Assembly: GCA_964464595.1 (NCBI GenBank) | Contig: CAYXGW010000018.1 | Span: 1-64,000, forward strand | Source: JADFJB01 sp964464595 | GTDB lineage: Bacteria > Zhuqueibacterota > JdFR-76 > DREG01 | Length of the DNA: 64,000 bases | Direction: 5' to 3' | Shown here: positions 27,602 to 37,823 of the stretch, one piece after another | Position numbering within the stretch: the first letter of the stretch is position 1 | Layout of the letters: every line of letters starts with the position of its first letter | Notes under the pieces: generated by a model | Told to the model about the DNA's origin: nothing | Database searches by the model: none | What the model saw: only the letters and a program-made list of their open reading frames with translations | Translations under genes and position numbers: made by a program

Positions 27602-27766
27602 TAATAATAATAAATAGATTGATTGATTTAATTTGGACAAGGTAGATATTTTATTTGGGAAAGTCAAGCATGCAACTTTACTAAGCTCAAATCGATGTAT
27701 TTTCTAGACAATTCTTATAGGAGTCTACATTATTAATTTCTCAATTTTTTGAATGTGAGAGACAAA

Positions 27767-27996
27767 ATGGGACAATTTAATTTTCTTCGCCAGTTAATTA
27801 TCATTATCGCATTATCAATATTAGGTTGTGACAAGAATCCATCACACCAAATACAGCAAATCCGGATCCATCTCTATCGGGTGTCACTTTTCCTGCCGAT
27901 AATTCTAGAATTAACCAGGTAAAATCTAATATCATTCCCCTACTTAAGATCAATCGGATCAGGCAGTTTTCCAATGATTGGTTATCTGAGGCCTAG
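27767..27996 (+). pseudogene. Broken small lipoprotein gene
   Basis: An ATG at 27767 opens MGQFNFLRQLIIIIALSILG followed by CDKNPS, a lipoprotein signal peptide with lipobox LGC. The frame then degrades and stops at 27920-27922. A different frame from about 27836 reads TPNTANPDPSLSGVTFPADN and onward to TAG at 27994-27996 with protein-like composition. A small indel near 27835-27845 would join the two into a lipoprotein of about 75 residues. The ribosome binding site is weak (GAGAGAC). I do not recognise the family. Confidence 0.4.
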
Positions 27997-27999
27997 CCT

Positions 28000-28554
28000 C
28001 TAATAATTTGGCGGTGATATTATAGAAAGTAATTCTACTTCTTCCTTGGAAATATTCTTTATGATATGCCTGATCTCTCCCCGAAAATGAATACTATCGC
28101 CTTCTTCGAGAGTGTAACTTGTGTCATTTAACTGAACTTCAATTTTACCTTTGATTACATAAATCAACTCTTCTCCAGGATGTTGATAACCACCTGGAAT
28201 ATTTTCAGCGCCCGGAGGAGGATGTGCAATGATCGCTTTTATTTTCGAATCGGTAATCCCTGTGGTAATGTTTTCAATGAAAACCTTATTCTTCCGGTCT
28301 ATTAACTGCAGGCGATCATTTTTTCGAACCAGCGAAATGGTTTTGTTATCTCTCTTTTCAAAAAATATACTAACCTCAGTATCCAATGCTGATACAATCT
28401 TAATAAGGGTCGGAACAGTCGGAGCCGTGAGGTTGCGTTCAATTTCAGAAATCTGCGTTGCAGAAACACCGGAAAGACCAGAGAGCTGTCGCAATGTTAA
28501 TTTTTTTTCTGATCGTAAATATTTAATTTTAAACCCTATATCTAAATCTGTCAT
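28000..28554 (-). CDS. XRE-family transcriptional regulator with cupin sensor domain
   Basis: 184 residues. The N-terminal helix-turn-helix (about 8-62, KIKYLRSEKKLTLRQLS, SATQISEIERN) is of the XRE/Cro type. The C-terminal cupin_2 domain (about 110-180, PGGYQHPGEELIYVIKGKIE and GDSIHF) is likely the ligand-sensing part. This HTH-cupin architecture is that of PuuR/SutR-like regulators of amine, amino acid or sulfur metabolism. It is divergent from the long operon starting at 29134 and upstream, on the same strand, of the APC permease and amidohydrolase genes. Either could be a target; the sequence does not decide. Confidence 0.87.
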   Translation of the reverse strand: MTDLDIGFKIKYLRSEKKLTLRQLSGLSGVSATQISEIERNLTAPTVPTLIKIVSALDTEVSIFFEKRDNKTISLVRKNDRLQLIDRKNKVFIENITTGITDSKIKAIIAHPPPGAENIPGGYQHPGEELIYVIKGKIEVQLNDTSYTLEEGDSIHFRGEIRHIIKNISKEEVELLSIISPPNY

Positions 28555-28823
28555 ACCATTTTTCCCGGATGTAAAAATTTTTCGAGGTTTTAAAACGAAT
28601 GATCTAATTTTTCAAGACCCTAATTGTAATATTTTTTGAATGAGAATGCAATGAAAGAAACAAATATAATTTCAAGATCAAAAAAATTTGGAACAATACA
28701 AAATACAGAATCGTAGTAAAATTTACCCGCTTAAATTATGTTTTTAAAGAAGTTACTATTGTAAGATATGACGTGCTTTGTTAGATATATTAATAATAAT
28801 ATCTATTAATTGAAATATTTATC

Positions 28824-28852
28824 TTGACAATCATGTTCAAATTATTTACTAT
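28824..28852 (+). promoter_or_regulatory. Candidate sigma-70-type promoter for the 29.1-38.9 kb operon
   Basis: A perfect -35 hexamer TTGACA (28824-28829) is followed after 17 bases by TACTAT (28847-28852). It points toward the lipoprotein gene at 29134, giving a 5' leader of about 275 bases. Housekeeping promoters in Bacteroidota often differ from this consensus, so the match is suggestive only. The rest of 28555-29133 shows no other feature. Confidence 0.4.
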
Positions 28853-29133
28853 ATTAACCAATTAATTGAAAGAAAGTCCGAGGTAATCATTCAAAAAAAA
28901 TTGCTACAAATCCTGTGATTCAATTATCATTCTTCAAAACATAAAATCGTATTTCAATAGCTTCTGTTCCAACTCAACAGATATTTATCCTTTCCAAGTA
29001 TTATTAGTTTTATGTATTGGTTGTTCTTGTAGCTGTTTTTTCGAATTTCTACCCAGTAAAATACAATTTCTAAAAAGTACTTAACTAAAATAAATCATAA
29101 TCCATAATTCTCTAACCTTGAGGAGGGCTACAG

Positions 29134-30924
29134 ATGCTCAAAGAAATCTTGCATAATGGTAAGAAGGGTTTCCCATTGCTCCTGGTTCTAAGTTTATTAT
29201 TTCTTTGGAGCTGTGAAAAGGGTAAAGGACCGACAAAGTTTGATGCGAAAGAAGTGAATCAAGCTCCGGAAACATCAATCACGTCAAAAATATTGAAAAA
29301 ATTGGGGTTGGAAACGGACTCAACTGGGGCTGTGACTAATTTAGGGGACTTTTCTTTTTCTGTTGAATATACCGGGACTGACCTGGATGGATCAGTGGAC
29401 AGTTTTGCTGTTCGCATAGATGGCGGGGCTTATTCCACTTGGACAATAAAAAAATCATTTTCCGGTACTGTTACGTTTAATTCATCCACAGAAGAACACA
29501 TTGTGGAAGTCAAATCCAAAGACAACGAGGGTACGGAAGATCCTACACCAGCGGTAGCCAAGTTGAGCCTTGCTGAGTTATTAGCGAATAAACTGCCAAC
29601 TACATCGATTGTGTCCGGACCTTCAAATGGTTCGACTACAGGCAATGCTGTAAAATTCGATGTTACCGGAGCAGATGAAAACGGTGATGTGGTTAGTTTT
29701 ATTTATTCGCTTGATAGTGGCGCCGAAACCACTGTGGCTGCGGATGATGACGACAAGGCAGTCATTGAATTCAATAGTGCATTGGGAAATCTTTTAGCGC
29801 TTGGAACACATGCAATTTCTGTGCGAAGTGTAGACAACTATGGCGCTGAAGATGCAACCCCGGCAACCGTCAGCTTTTTCGTATCGTCAGGCTTTAAGCC
29901 AATATTGACACAAGCTGATGGCCCTCCACCTGGAGGCGGGTGGTTTACCGGCGCAAATATCCCATTTGCGTGGACAGCATTTACATCCTACTATTTTGGC
30001 ACTGTAGACCATTACGAGTATTCTATAGACGATCCGGTAACTTTTACCTCAACCAATTCCACAAGTGTACCTATCGAACCACAGGACGCGGGTTCCCACA
30101 CATTCAGGCTCAAAGCTGTTGATACCGGAGGTAACATATCGGATGTATTAGAGGTTACGTTCGATGTAGCTCTTTTTGCACCCACCGAGGGAATATTATT
30201 CATAGATGATGTTAACTTTTGTTGTGACGATTTCCCGAGCTATAACACGCAGCAAGAGCAAGTACAACAAGCACTGGATGGCTTTTTCAAAAACTTTACA
30301 AAAGTGAGCGTATGGGATGTTACGAATGCGTCTGGAGGTAGTAGTCGTTTCGAAGGTGCAATAAATTCGACATTGTTACCTGGCCCCGCTGACCTGGCCA
30401 AATTTTCCAGTGTAGTAATCATGACCGATGGCGGATATGCCGTAGATAATATCTCTCCACTACTCGCTGCATATTTCCAGGCTGGTGGGAATTTAATGAT
30501 TACTGGCTATAGCACTACCGATTTTCATCAAGTGCTGAAAGATGTTCTTGGCACCCCTTCCATATTCAACGGATTTGGCAGCAATTTCGCAAGCCTTGAG
30601 GGTTATCAACCGGCTGATGCCGGCGGTAATATCAGTGATGCCTATGCATTTATTATCGGTGATGATTTAATTCCTGTAATTGCTGGCGTCACAAGCAGAA
30701 GCTGGGAAATTACAACAAATACTAGCCCACGGTCGTTTAGGGTTTTACTCGCAAATACTTTCGATGGGAATCAGAACAGAAACCGTATTGCCACCGAAGT
30801 TTTAGGAGAAAAGGGAAACTATGGCCTGTGGATGGGCATTGCACTATGGTATCTGGATCAAACATCCACCGGTATCGTTAAGCTGGGTGATTTTGTTTTA
30901 GGTACTCGTTTTGGCGAAATGTAA
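29134..30924 (+). CDS. Multidomain surface or periplasmic lipoprotein (Ig-like repeats + GATase-like domain)
   Basis: 596 residues. A lipoprotein signal peptide ends in the lipobox LWSC with Cys27. Three Ig/fibronectin-like repeats follow (about 45-145, 155-250, 260-350), each carrying a Y-T/S-x-D-x-(D/N)-G-x-V-type turn and a 'R-A/S-V-D-N/T' strand (HAISVRSVDNYGAEDATPA, HTFRLKAVDTGGNIS). The C-terminal domain (about 355-596) begins ILFIDDVN and has VVIMTDGGY and YFQAGGNLMITG, resembling the GATase-1-like/ThuA-type fold used for surface carbohydrate-active or scaffold proteins. Strong GAGGAG ribosome binding site. First gene of a five-gene co-directional run with a TonB-dependent receptor and a PorV-like protein. 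Confidence 0.8.
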   Translation: MLKEILHNGKKGFPLLLVLSLLFLWSCEKGKGPTKFDAKEVNQAPETSITSKILKKLGLETDSTGAVTNLGDFSFSVEYTGTDLDGSVDSFAVRIDGGAYSTWTIKKSFSGTVTFNSSTEEHIVEVKSKDNEGTEDPTPAVAKLSLAELLANKLPTTSIVSGPSNGSTTGNAVKFDVTGADENGDVVSFIYSLDSGAETTVAADDDDKAVIEFNSALGNLLALGTHAISVRSVDNYGAEDATPATVSFFVSSGFKPILTQADGPPPGGGWFTGANIPFAWTAFTSYYFGTVDHYEYSIDDPVTFTSTNSTSVPIEPQDAGSHTFRLKAVDTGGNISDVLEVTFDVALFAPTEGILFIDDVNFCCDDFPSYNTQQEQVQQALDGFFKNFTKVSVWDVTNASGGSSRFEGAINSTLLPGPADLAKFSSVVIMTDGGYAVDNISPLLAAYFQAGGNLMITGYSTTDFHQVLKDVLGTPSIFNGFGSNFASLEGYQPADAGGNISDAYAFIIGDDLIPVIAGVTSRSWEITTNTSPRSFRVLLANTFDGNQNRNRIATEVLGEKGNYGLWMGIALWYLDQTSTGIVKLGDFVLGTRFGEM

Positions 30925-30985
30925 AATATTTGGGAAAATCGAATTGAAAATAATGTATAAAATTAGCCGATTAGGAGGGCTAGAA

Positions 30986-32413
30986 ATGACAATAAAAAAT
31001 TTGAAAGTTCTGCTGCTTATTTTATTTCTTCCACTGCTGTTGGTATCATGTGCTAAAGACGATGCTACAATAATAGCTTTTGACCAGCCTTTAGTGGTTG
31101 AAATAATTGCAGGTCCATCGGAAGGTGGCACTATATTAAACAATTCGCGTTTCACTTTCGAGTGGCGGGCACGGGGAGGTGGCGCGAGTGTAAGTTTCCA
31201 GATCCAACTCACTGGAGTTGATGCATCACCGGTTTCTACAAACGAAATATCAAAAACGTATAATGGGCAGCCCTCGGGTAGTTATACATTTACAGTTACT
31301 GCAACCGGTGGAGGTGAGACAGTAACAGCCTCCAGGACATTCAACGTTGGCGCCAATGCAGGACCACCACAAGCCCTCATTACCGGCGCCCGGGGCAGCG
31401 CTTCATCAGGAGGCAGTGGTGTAACACCGGCATATGCCCCGGGTCAATCCGCAAAATTTCGATGGAGCGGAACAGACCAGGATAAATTCGGTACAATTAC
31501 CGGATATCGATGGCGTATCGCCGATTCCGAGGCTTTTACAGAATATACTTTGGGAACAACAGCCGGATTCGTTGTTCCGGCACCCCGGATGGAGCCTTAT
31601 ACTTTTACATTGGAAGCACAAGATAATGATGGTGCGGTTTCAACAACAACCATTAGTTATGAAGTTAAGGCTGCAACTATTGTCATTGTGGATGACAAAC
31701 CTCAAGCCAGCGCTGTTGATGAAGTAGGTGAAGATGATTTTTATGCTACAATCCTCGAAGGATTTGCATTCGCAACCTGGGATGTATCTGTACTGGGAGT
31801 CCCAACTACCGGAGATATAACCCCATATGAAGTAGCCATTGTATATAGCGCAACTAATTCTACACTTTGGGATGACGTTGGTGATGACTATCCGGAAGCT
31901 GCAGTTCCGCTTTCTGAATTTATAGATGGAGGTGGAAAACTTTGGGCCATGGGTGAGGGTATTTTGGAAGATATACGTTTCCCGGCTGGGCCTGACAATG
32001 ACCACAGTAATCCACCTGGTATCACTGAATTTGAATTCGTATATTTGCACATTGATACATCAAGCTCCTGGAGTCGTGCAGGAAGTTTGAGTAATCTTGA
32101 CTTGAAATTTAGTTTTGCAGACAATGTTTTAGGTGATCCGGACAATTTCCCTCGGATCACGATTGACGTCCCAGACATCGGAAATGCAGATGTTGATAAT
32201 ATTGCTGCCGGCCCAGGTGCAGAAATTATATACCAGGGTTTGGGTGGTCTGCAAGATGTTATAGGTGATGTTGCGTTGCGCTTCCCCACAGGTGGCACAG
32301 CTACAGAAGTGGTTTTTATGACTTTTCCGTTATTTGTAACTGCCGATGTAAAATCCAGCCTGCGCAATACAACGGCTTTGGCACAAGAAATTATGAGAGA
32401 AATGGGACAATAA
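30986..32413 (+). CDS. Second lipoprotein of the operon (Ig-like + GATase-like domain)
   Basis: 475 residues. The start at ATG 30986 is chosen because AGGAGG lies nine bases upstream; longer in-frame starts overlap the preceding gene and spoil the signal peptide. The lipobox LLVSC puts the lipidated residue at Cys22. Two Ig-like domains (about 35-140 and 145-245, with YRWRIAD and PYTFTLEAQDNDGAVS) precede a C-terminal domain that opens IVIVDDKP and contains VAIVYSATNS and EFIDGGGKLWAMGEG, paralleling the C-terminal domain of the upstream lipoprotein. The two are diverged paralogues by architecture. Likely a surface-exposed accessory to the TonB receptor encoded next. Confidence 0.8.
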   Translation: MTIKNLKVLLLILFLPLLLVSCAKDDATIIAFDQPLVVEIIAGPSEGGTILNNSRFTFEWRARGGGASVSFQIQLTGVDASPVSTNEISKTYNGQPSGSYTFTVTATGGGETVTASRTFNVGANAGPPQALITGARGSASSGGSGVTPAYAPGQSAKFRWSGTDQDKFGTITGYRWRIADSEAFTEYTLGTTAGFVVPAPRMEPYTFTLEAQDNDGAVSTTTISYEVKAATIVIVDDKPQASAVDEVGEDDFYATILEGFAFATWDVSVLGVPTTGDITPYEVAIVYSATNSTLWDDVGDDYPEAAVPLSEFIDGGGKLWAMGEGILEDIRFPAGPDNDHSNPPGITEFEFVYLHIDTSSSWSRAGSLSNLDLKFSFADNVLGDPDNFPRITIDVPDIGNADVDNIAAGPGAEIIYQGLGGLQDVIGDVALRFPTGGTATEVVFMTFPLFVTADVKSSLRNTTALAQEIMREMGQ

Positions 32414-32442
32414 ATACGTCACTAAAAAAAGGAGACCTTGCT

Positions 32443-35400
32443 ATGAAACTTAAACCACTATTTAAAGTTAGCGGGTTTTTACTCTGTTTTACCGTTGTTT
32501 TTAGTATCGGCTTTGTCCAAGCCTCCAATTTCGGTGAAACAGGTAAAATTGCCGGACGGGTTGTTGATGCACAAACAGGCGACCCGTTACCTGGCGCTAA
32601 CATCATTATCGAAGGTACAACTATAGGCGCTTCGTCAGATCTGAACGGTTATTATACTATTTTAAAGGTCCGGCCGGGCACGTATACTATAGTTGCCAGT
32701 GTGATTGGTTACAAACGAATTCTGACAACCAATGTGCGAGTTTCGGCGGATAGAACGACTACTGTAAATTTTAACCTTGAAATCACAACAATAGAAGGTG
32801 AAGCCGTGACGATCGTCGCCGAACGCCCCCTCGTTATAAAAGACATGACTTCTTCTTCTACTCGAGTAACTGCGGAAGAAATCGAAGATCTTCCCAATGT
32901 CTCAACCGTCACCGACGCCATAACATTGATGCCTGGCATCGTGGGCGAGGGTGAAGAAATTCATGCTCGCGGCGGTCGTACCGGTGAGGTAGTATATCTT
33001 GTAGACGGAATGTCTGTCAACGACGTCCTTTTTAACAGTGAGGTTATCAGTATAGGCAAATATGCTGTGCAGGAAATCGAGCTTTTAACCGGTGGTTTCC
33101 AGGCCGAATATGGCAATACACAATCAGGAGTGGTAAACATTATTACCAGGGGCGGCGGTCCAAAAATAAGCGGTAGAATTGCACATTTTACCGACCATGT
33201 TATTGGCAGCGGCAGATTCCCGTCAGATATACTCTCCGGGCTCAGCGCTGAAGATCAACTGGATGTGTTATCTACGGATTATTTTACGGGAACAGGGCCT
33301 GGCATTCGCAGCAATTCGTTTAACTCGGATCGTACAGAATTCAATTTGGGCGGTCCGGAGCCAATCACCAATAGTATTTTGCCGGCATTGGGTTTTACCG
33401 GCCTGCAAGGTAAGGTGAACTTTTTTATCTCAGGAACGGCTTCTATGACGGATGGCTACCTCCCTAACGAAGATCAAGGCGCTAAACTAACTACATTCGA
33501 TGAAATATTTACCTTTGAAGAAGGCCTCGTTGAAGAACCTGGTGAATTTAATGTAAACACCACCTTTGCAAATCCCAGGCAGGTAGATCATCCATTCCAA
33601 CAAAATTTCCTCGGTATCGATTGGGGTGGAAGATTCAGGAATGATTTAACCTACAGCGCCCGGTTAAGTTACCGGGTGAATAACCAGATTAATACCATCC
33701 TTAGTTTTAACGGCTCGCAGTTCTGGCGGGATAGCTACAACCACAACGCCTGGAAATGGCACCAGGAACGCACGAATCAAACGGAGGGCAGATCTTCCAA
33801 TACCGTTTTTAGTTGGAACCATACTCTCAGCCCTTCGTCATTTTATCAAGTAAAGATTGGCTTATTCGACAATTTTAGAGTAACCTACCCGGGTATAAGA
33901 AATGGCATCAGATTACTGCCCGATGCAATGAACAATCGTGAAGGAGACGGACTGACAGCAAATTATGGCACAGGCAACAGTTCAAATCCTAATGAATTGG
34001 CGGATCCCGATGACCCTAACTCTGATGATCCAAGAAATAGTGACACTGCAGATGAAAGATTAGGGCGATTCGACCCCCGTACTGGTTTTCTTGATGTTGG
34101 GTATGGAAACGATTGGTCACAACATGATACCCGAAAATATTCTTTAAAAGTCGATTACCTTACCCAGCTAAACAGGCACAATGAAGTTAAAATTGGTTTT
34201 AATTGGGAATATAGTGAATTGCAGCAGCAGCAAATTAACGATGCCAGTAATAAAATAACAGCTCGCTATATTACTCCTCCGGACGATGGCCCATATATTA
34301 CCTCCGGTTCATTGCGGGATTTCTATACTCGCTACCCCAATACAGGCGCTGCTTATATTCAGGATAAAATCGAATTCGAATCATTAATTGCCAATATCGG
34401 CTTTCGATTCGATCGCTTTGATCCAGGCGCCCAGGTATTTGAAATCGGTGAAGCCTTTAGAACCGAAGATTCTGAAAGAGAGCCCGTTAACCCTAAAAAT
34501 TACTTTTCACCCCGGCTTGGTTTGTCACATCCAATCACAGATCGCAGCAGGTTATACTTCTTCTATGGCCGCTTCATACAAATACCTACCTTGAGTGAAT
34601 TGTATCGCCGGCAAAACTTTTTTCGTGTATTCCAGAACCAGCTAAACACTTTTGGTAATCCCGACCTGGAGGCAGAAGAAACCATTTCTTATGAAATCGG
34701 TTTCGATCACCAACTAACAGATGATCTCAAAATTGGCGTAACCGGATTTTATAAAGATATCCGCAACCAGATCAACACAGAAATCTTTGGTCCGGTAGCG
34801 GCTCCGTATCGCATTTTAGTGAACAAAGACTATGGCCAGGACCGCGGATTCGAATTTGATCTCGTAAAACGATTTAGCAATTATTATTCCGCCAATCTAA
34901 ATTATACTCTCATGTGGGCAACTTCACGAGCAAACACGGTTCGCACATCCTTCACAGTCGATGCCTTCACAAACTTAAATGAAGTAAATTCGGACTGGGA
35001 TCAACGTCATACCATTAATGCCAATATCCGCCTTGAATTACCAGCCGGCCAAGGTATTGACCTGTTTGGCACTACGATCGATCGTGCTTCATTGACTTTA
35101 TTTTGGCGCTACGGCAGTGGTCAGCCTTTTACAGTTGATAGTGATGTCGAGAATAATAGAATCCGCAATGCCGAGCGGCTGCCCTATTTCAGCGAGCTTG
35201 ATTTTCGCTTTCGGAAGGACTTCAAACTTATGTCTGATATTTTTGCAACATTCTATTTGGATGTCAACAACCTGTTTAATAGGAGAAATGTTCTCTTCTT
35301 ACGTGGCGATGCAGATCACAATTGTATCGTTTGCGAGATTGAAGATCCCATTACAGAAGTTGTAGAAATCAGAACCTTTCCGAACGGTAATACTGAGGGA

Positions 35401-35481
35401 GACGGTACTCCTGAGGATCTGCAACCGGATCAATTAGGCCCGCCCAGGCAAATTCTATTTGGATTTGGCTTGCGGTTCTAA
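32443..35481 (+). CDS. TonB-dependent receptor with carboxypeptidase-regulatory-like N-terminal domain
   Basis: 1012 residues. Signal peptide (1-28), CarboxypepD_reg-like beta-sandwich (about 35-115, GKIAGRVVDAQTGDPLPGAN), plug domain (about 125-235, VTEE-like TVTDAITLMPGIV, ARGGRTGEVVYLVDGM, TGGFQAEYGNTQSGVVNIITRGG) and a large 22-strand-type barrel ending in Phe (FGFGLRF). It is an outer-membrane transporter of the SusC/colicin-receptor style. A GGAGACC ribosome binding site precedes the ATG. Co-transcribed position between two lipoproteins and a T9SS-exported protein suggests uptake or surface assembly of a macromolecule; no SusD homologue is recognisable, so the SusCD label does not apply. 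Confidence 0.9.
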   Translation: MKLKPLFKVSGFLLCFTVVFSIGFVQASNFGETGKIAGRVVDAQTGDPLPGANIIIEGTTIGASSDLNGYYTILKVRPGTYTIVASVIGYKRILTTNVRVSADRTTTVNFNLEITTIEGEAVTIVAERPLVIKDMTSSSTRVTAEEIEDLPNVSTVTDAITLMPGIVGEGEEIHARGGRTGEVVYLVDGMSVNDVLFNSEVISIGKYAVQEIELLTGGFQAEYGNTQSGVVNIITRGGGPKISGRIAHFTDHVIGSGRFPSDILSGLSAEDQLDVLSTDYFTGTGPGIRSNSFNSDRTEFNLGGPEPITNSILPALGFTGLQGKVNFFISGTASMTDGYLPNEDQGAKLTTFDEIFTFEEGLVEEPGEFNVNTTFANPRQVDHPFQQNFLGIDWGGRFRNDLTYSARLSYRVNNQINTILSFNGSQFWRDSYNHNAWKWHQERTNQTEGRSSNTVFSWNHTLSPSSFYQVKIGLFDNFRVTYPGIRNGIRLLPDAMNNREGDGLTANYGTGNSSNPNELADPDDPNSDDPRNSDTADERLGRFDPRTGFLDVGYGNDWSQHDTRKYSLKVDYLTQLNRHNEVKIGFNWEYSELQQQQINDASNKITARYITPPDDGPYITSGSLRDFYTRYPNTGAAYIQDKIEFESLIANIGFRFDRFDPGAQVFEIGEAFRTEDSEREPVNPKNYFSPRLGLSHPITDRSRLYFFYGRFIQIPTLSELYRRQNFFRVFQNQLNTFGNPDLEAEETISYEIGFDHQLTDDLKIGVTGFYKDIRNQINTEIFGPVAAPYRILVNKDYGQDRGFEFDLVKRFSNYYSANLNYTLMWATSRANTVRTSFTVDAFTNLNEVNSDWDQRHTINANIRLELPAGQGIDLFGTTIDRASLTLFWRYGSGQPFTVDSDVENNRIRNAERLPYFSELDFRFRKDFKLMSDIFATFYLDVNNLFNRRNVLFLRGDADHNCIVCEIEDPITEVVEIRTFPNGNTEGDGTPEDLQPDQLGPPRQILFGFGLRF

Positions 35482-35530
35482 TTTCATAAGCATATTGTAA
35501 GAAACCAGACTTTAATATGAAGGAGCAATC

Positions 35531-37762
35531 ATGAAAACGAAATTGACAGGATGCGGTATAGGTTTCCTCTTGATGATATTTTTCTTATCCAGCGGAAACC
35601 TGTTCGCGCAAGGTGGAAATTACTTTGCCGATTCAAAACAGCATAGAAATGGCAAAATATGGATTGCCGTCACCAATTTTGGTCAGTTTGGTGTTGGTGG
35701 TAGACAACCTGGTGTGATCTGGCCCGGTACCGAACTGGTAGGCCGGGAAGCGCGGTATATCAATCGCGGCGGATTGTGGCTCGCCGGTATTGTACCCTCC
35801 GATGCAACCAGCGGTCCCGATTTAAATGACCCCGGTGATCTGGATACATTGGTCTCCGAAGGTACTGCAGCATGGAGCGGTTGGGATCGAGCTGAGACCT
35901 TTCCTCATTATGAGGATAGTCGCTCGGCAATTGAAGTTCGCTCTAATATTCCAAGTAGTGAATTCTTCCATCCGGATGCAGTCTCGGGAGAAGACTTTAT
36001 AGCAGTTTATTCAGATACTTTTTTACTTGCAAACGATTTCTCATACCCACCCTCTAAACACCAACGTGCACTCGGTTTGGAAGTAATCGAAAAAAGTTAC
36101 CAGTTTTCCCTGTCTTTTGCCGAGGATATTGTCTTTTTCGACTTGATAATAATAAATGTCGGTAATAACCGTATCAGGGATTTTTATGTTGGATTTTTTG
36201 CTGACAACGATATGACATGCCTTAGCAATAACATTCCAAATCCTCCTGATGGCGGCCAAAATGATGACGCCGCCGGATTTATGGAATTTAATTCCACCGG
36301 TGACAAAGTAAATACTTCCTGGGTTGTGGAGCCTGATGGAGATGATGGCTGCATGCCCGGTGTTGTCGGAGTCCGGATTTTACGGCCAACAGAAGCAGAT
36401 GGCCGGGTTTCTTATAACTGGTGGACGAGTGAAAGTGACATCAACTCAAAAAACGACTGGGGACCAATAACGAAAAACGTCTATACCAATGTAATAGGTG
36501 AAAATGATATACTTGGCAGCCCGGAACTTGACAAGGATAAATACATCCTCATGAGTAATGGATCATTTGATGAACCTCAATTTAATCCCGAGACGCTGGA
36601 GTTTAATCCAAATATTCCGGCTGGCTCCGATCCCAATGATAATTCAAGGTTTTTAATTTCATTTGGGCCTCTTGGATCTACGGAAGAAACCATATCAGAC
36701 CCGGGCGATCCAATGAATGGTCAGACAGTCAAGATCTTTGCCCCTGGTGATTCTGTTTTATTCACTTACGCTGTTATTGGTGGTGAAGGTGATGCTGCCA
36801 TATCACAAGCATTAGGCCAATTCGACCCGGAATCTTTTATTGATTTAGGCCGCAATGCTTTTATGGCTGGAATTATGTTTGATAATCCTGGCATCGACAC
36901 CGACGGAGACGGCTTTGCCGGCGACGATGTGGACGGTGACGGCGTTATCGATACCGGAGACGGGATTCCTGATTTTAAAGGTCCACCTCCTCCGCCATCA
37001 CCACCACTCCAGATTACCTCTGGCGACCGCACCATAACCCTGGATTGGTCAGCAGCAGATCCCTCAAGCCCGGGCTACGATGCAAGCGATCCTAATTTGC
37101 CATTGAACTTTAAGGATCCATTTGTTTCAGATGATCCGAATACCACCGAAGATGAAAGTAAGGACTTCGAAGGATTCCGCGTACTAAGAAGTGCAACCGC
37201 TATTTTAGGAACCTTCGAAATATTGGCAGAATATGATTTACCGGATAATGAAGTAGGCCGCAATACTGGTTTATCTTTCACTTATGTTGACCACGTTCCA
37301 AATGGCTTGGAATACACTTATGCAGTGGTTTCCTTTGATCGCGGCGCCCCCTCATTTGGAATCGAAACCTTAGCCTCTAGTCCTTTGATAAATGGAGTTA
37401 GAATAGCCGCATCACCAGAAGCAGAGACTTCAGGAGGTTTTGGTGATCAAGATATCTGGACTGAGCCTAATCCCTATATAGAACGTTCCGGTTTTGAGGA
37501 TTTCCAACTACCTGATAATGTTGCAATCGAAAACTTCCGCATTATCGATTTTGTCAATGTCCCGTCACCAAGCACCATTCGAATATTTACCGTGGATGGC
37601 GATTTGGTCGATACCATCTTCCATAATGATCCTGTATCGTCCAGAGCTCGGTGGGACATGCTTTCAAGAAACACCAGACCGATTGCCAGCGGCATTTACC
37701 TCTTTTCCGTCGAATCTGATAATGGAGATCAAAAAGTCGGCAGGTTTGTTATTATAAAATAG
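35531..37762 (+). CDS. Large secreted protein with Ca-binding-type repeats and T9SS-type C-terminal domain
   Basis: 743 residues. Signal peptide (1-27, ...SSGNLFAQ) and an N-terminal region (about 30-430) of no recognised family, starting GNYFADSKQHRNGKIWIAVTN. An Asp-rich segment near 455-490 (DTDGDGFAGDDVDGDG) resembles thrombospondin-3 calcium loops, followed by a proline-rich linker (PPPPPSPP), an fn3-like domain (about 495-620) and a C-terminal sorting domain (about 650-743, PSPSTIRIFTVDGDLV and SGIYLFSVES ... GRFVIIK). Exported through the type IX system in all likelihood. N-terminal families of this kind are common in Calditrichota/KSB1-type genomes, always beside a PorV-like gene, as here. 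Confidence 0.82.
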   Translation: MKTKLTGCGIGFLLMIFFLSSGNLFAQGGNYFADSKQHRNGKIWIAVTNFGQFGVGGRQPGVIWPGTELVGREARYINRGGLWLAGIVPSDATSGPDLNDPGDLDTLVSEGTAAWSGWDRAETFPHYEDSRSAIEVRSNIPSSEFFHPDAVSGEDFIAVYSDTFLLANDFSYPPSKHQRALGLEVIEKSYQFSLSFAEDIVFFDLIIINVGNNRIRDFYVGFFADNDMTCLSNNIPNPPDGGQNDDAAGFMEFNSTGDKVNTSWVVEPDGDDGCMPGVVGVRILRPTEADGRVSYNWWTSESDINSKNDWGPITKNVYTNVIGENDILGSPELDKDKYILMSNGSFDEPQFNPETLEFNPNIPAGSDPNDNSRFLISFGPLGSTEETISDPGDPMNGQTVKIFAPGDSVLFTYAVIGGEGDAAISQALGQFDPESFIDLGRNAFMAGIMFDNPGIDTDGDGFAGDDVDGDGVIDTGDGIPDFKGPPPPPSPPLQITSGDRTITLDWSAADPSSPGYDASDPNLPLNFKDPFVSDDPNTTEDESKDFEGFRVLRSATAILGTFEILAEYDLPDNEVGRNTGLSFTYVDHVPNGLEYTYAVVSFDRGAPSFGIETLASSPLINGVRIAASPEAETSGGFGDQDIWTEPNPYIERSGFEDFQLPDNVAIENFRIIDFVNVPSPSTIRIFTVDGDLVDTIFHNDPVSSRARWDMLSRNTRPIASGIYLFSVESDNGDQKVGRFVIIK

Positions 37763-37823
37763 TAAATCATAAGAGATTAATGAATAAAAAACTTTTAACT
37801 ATCGATAAGGTAGGGAGTCCTCT

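Noticed and set aside
28555..29133. Riboswitch or tRNA in the long leader before the lipoprotein operon
   Set aside because: No conserved riboswitch core or cloverleaf could be read; only a promoter-like pair was kept.
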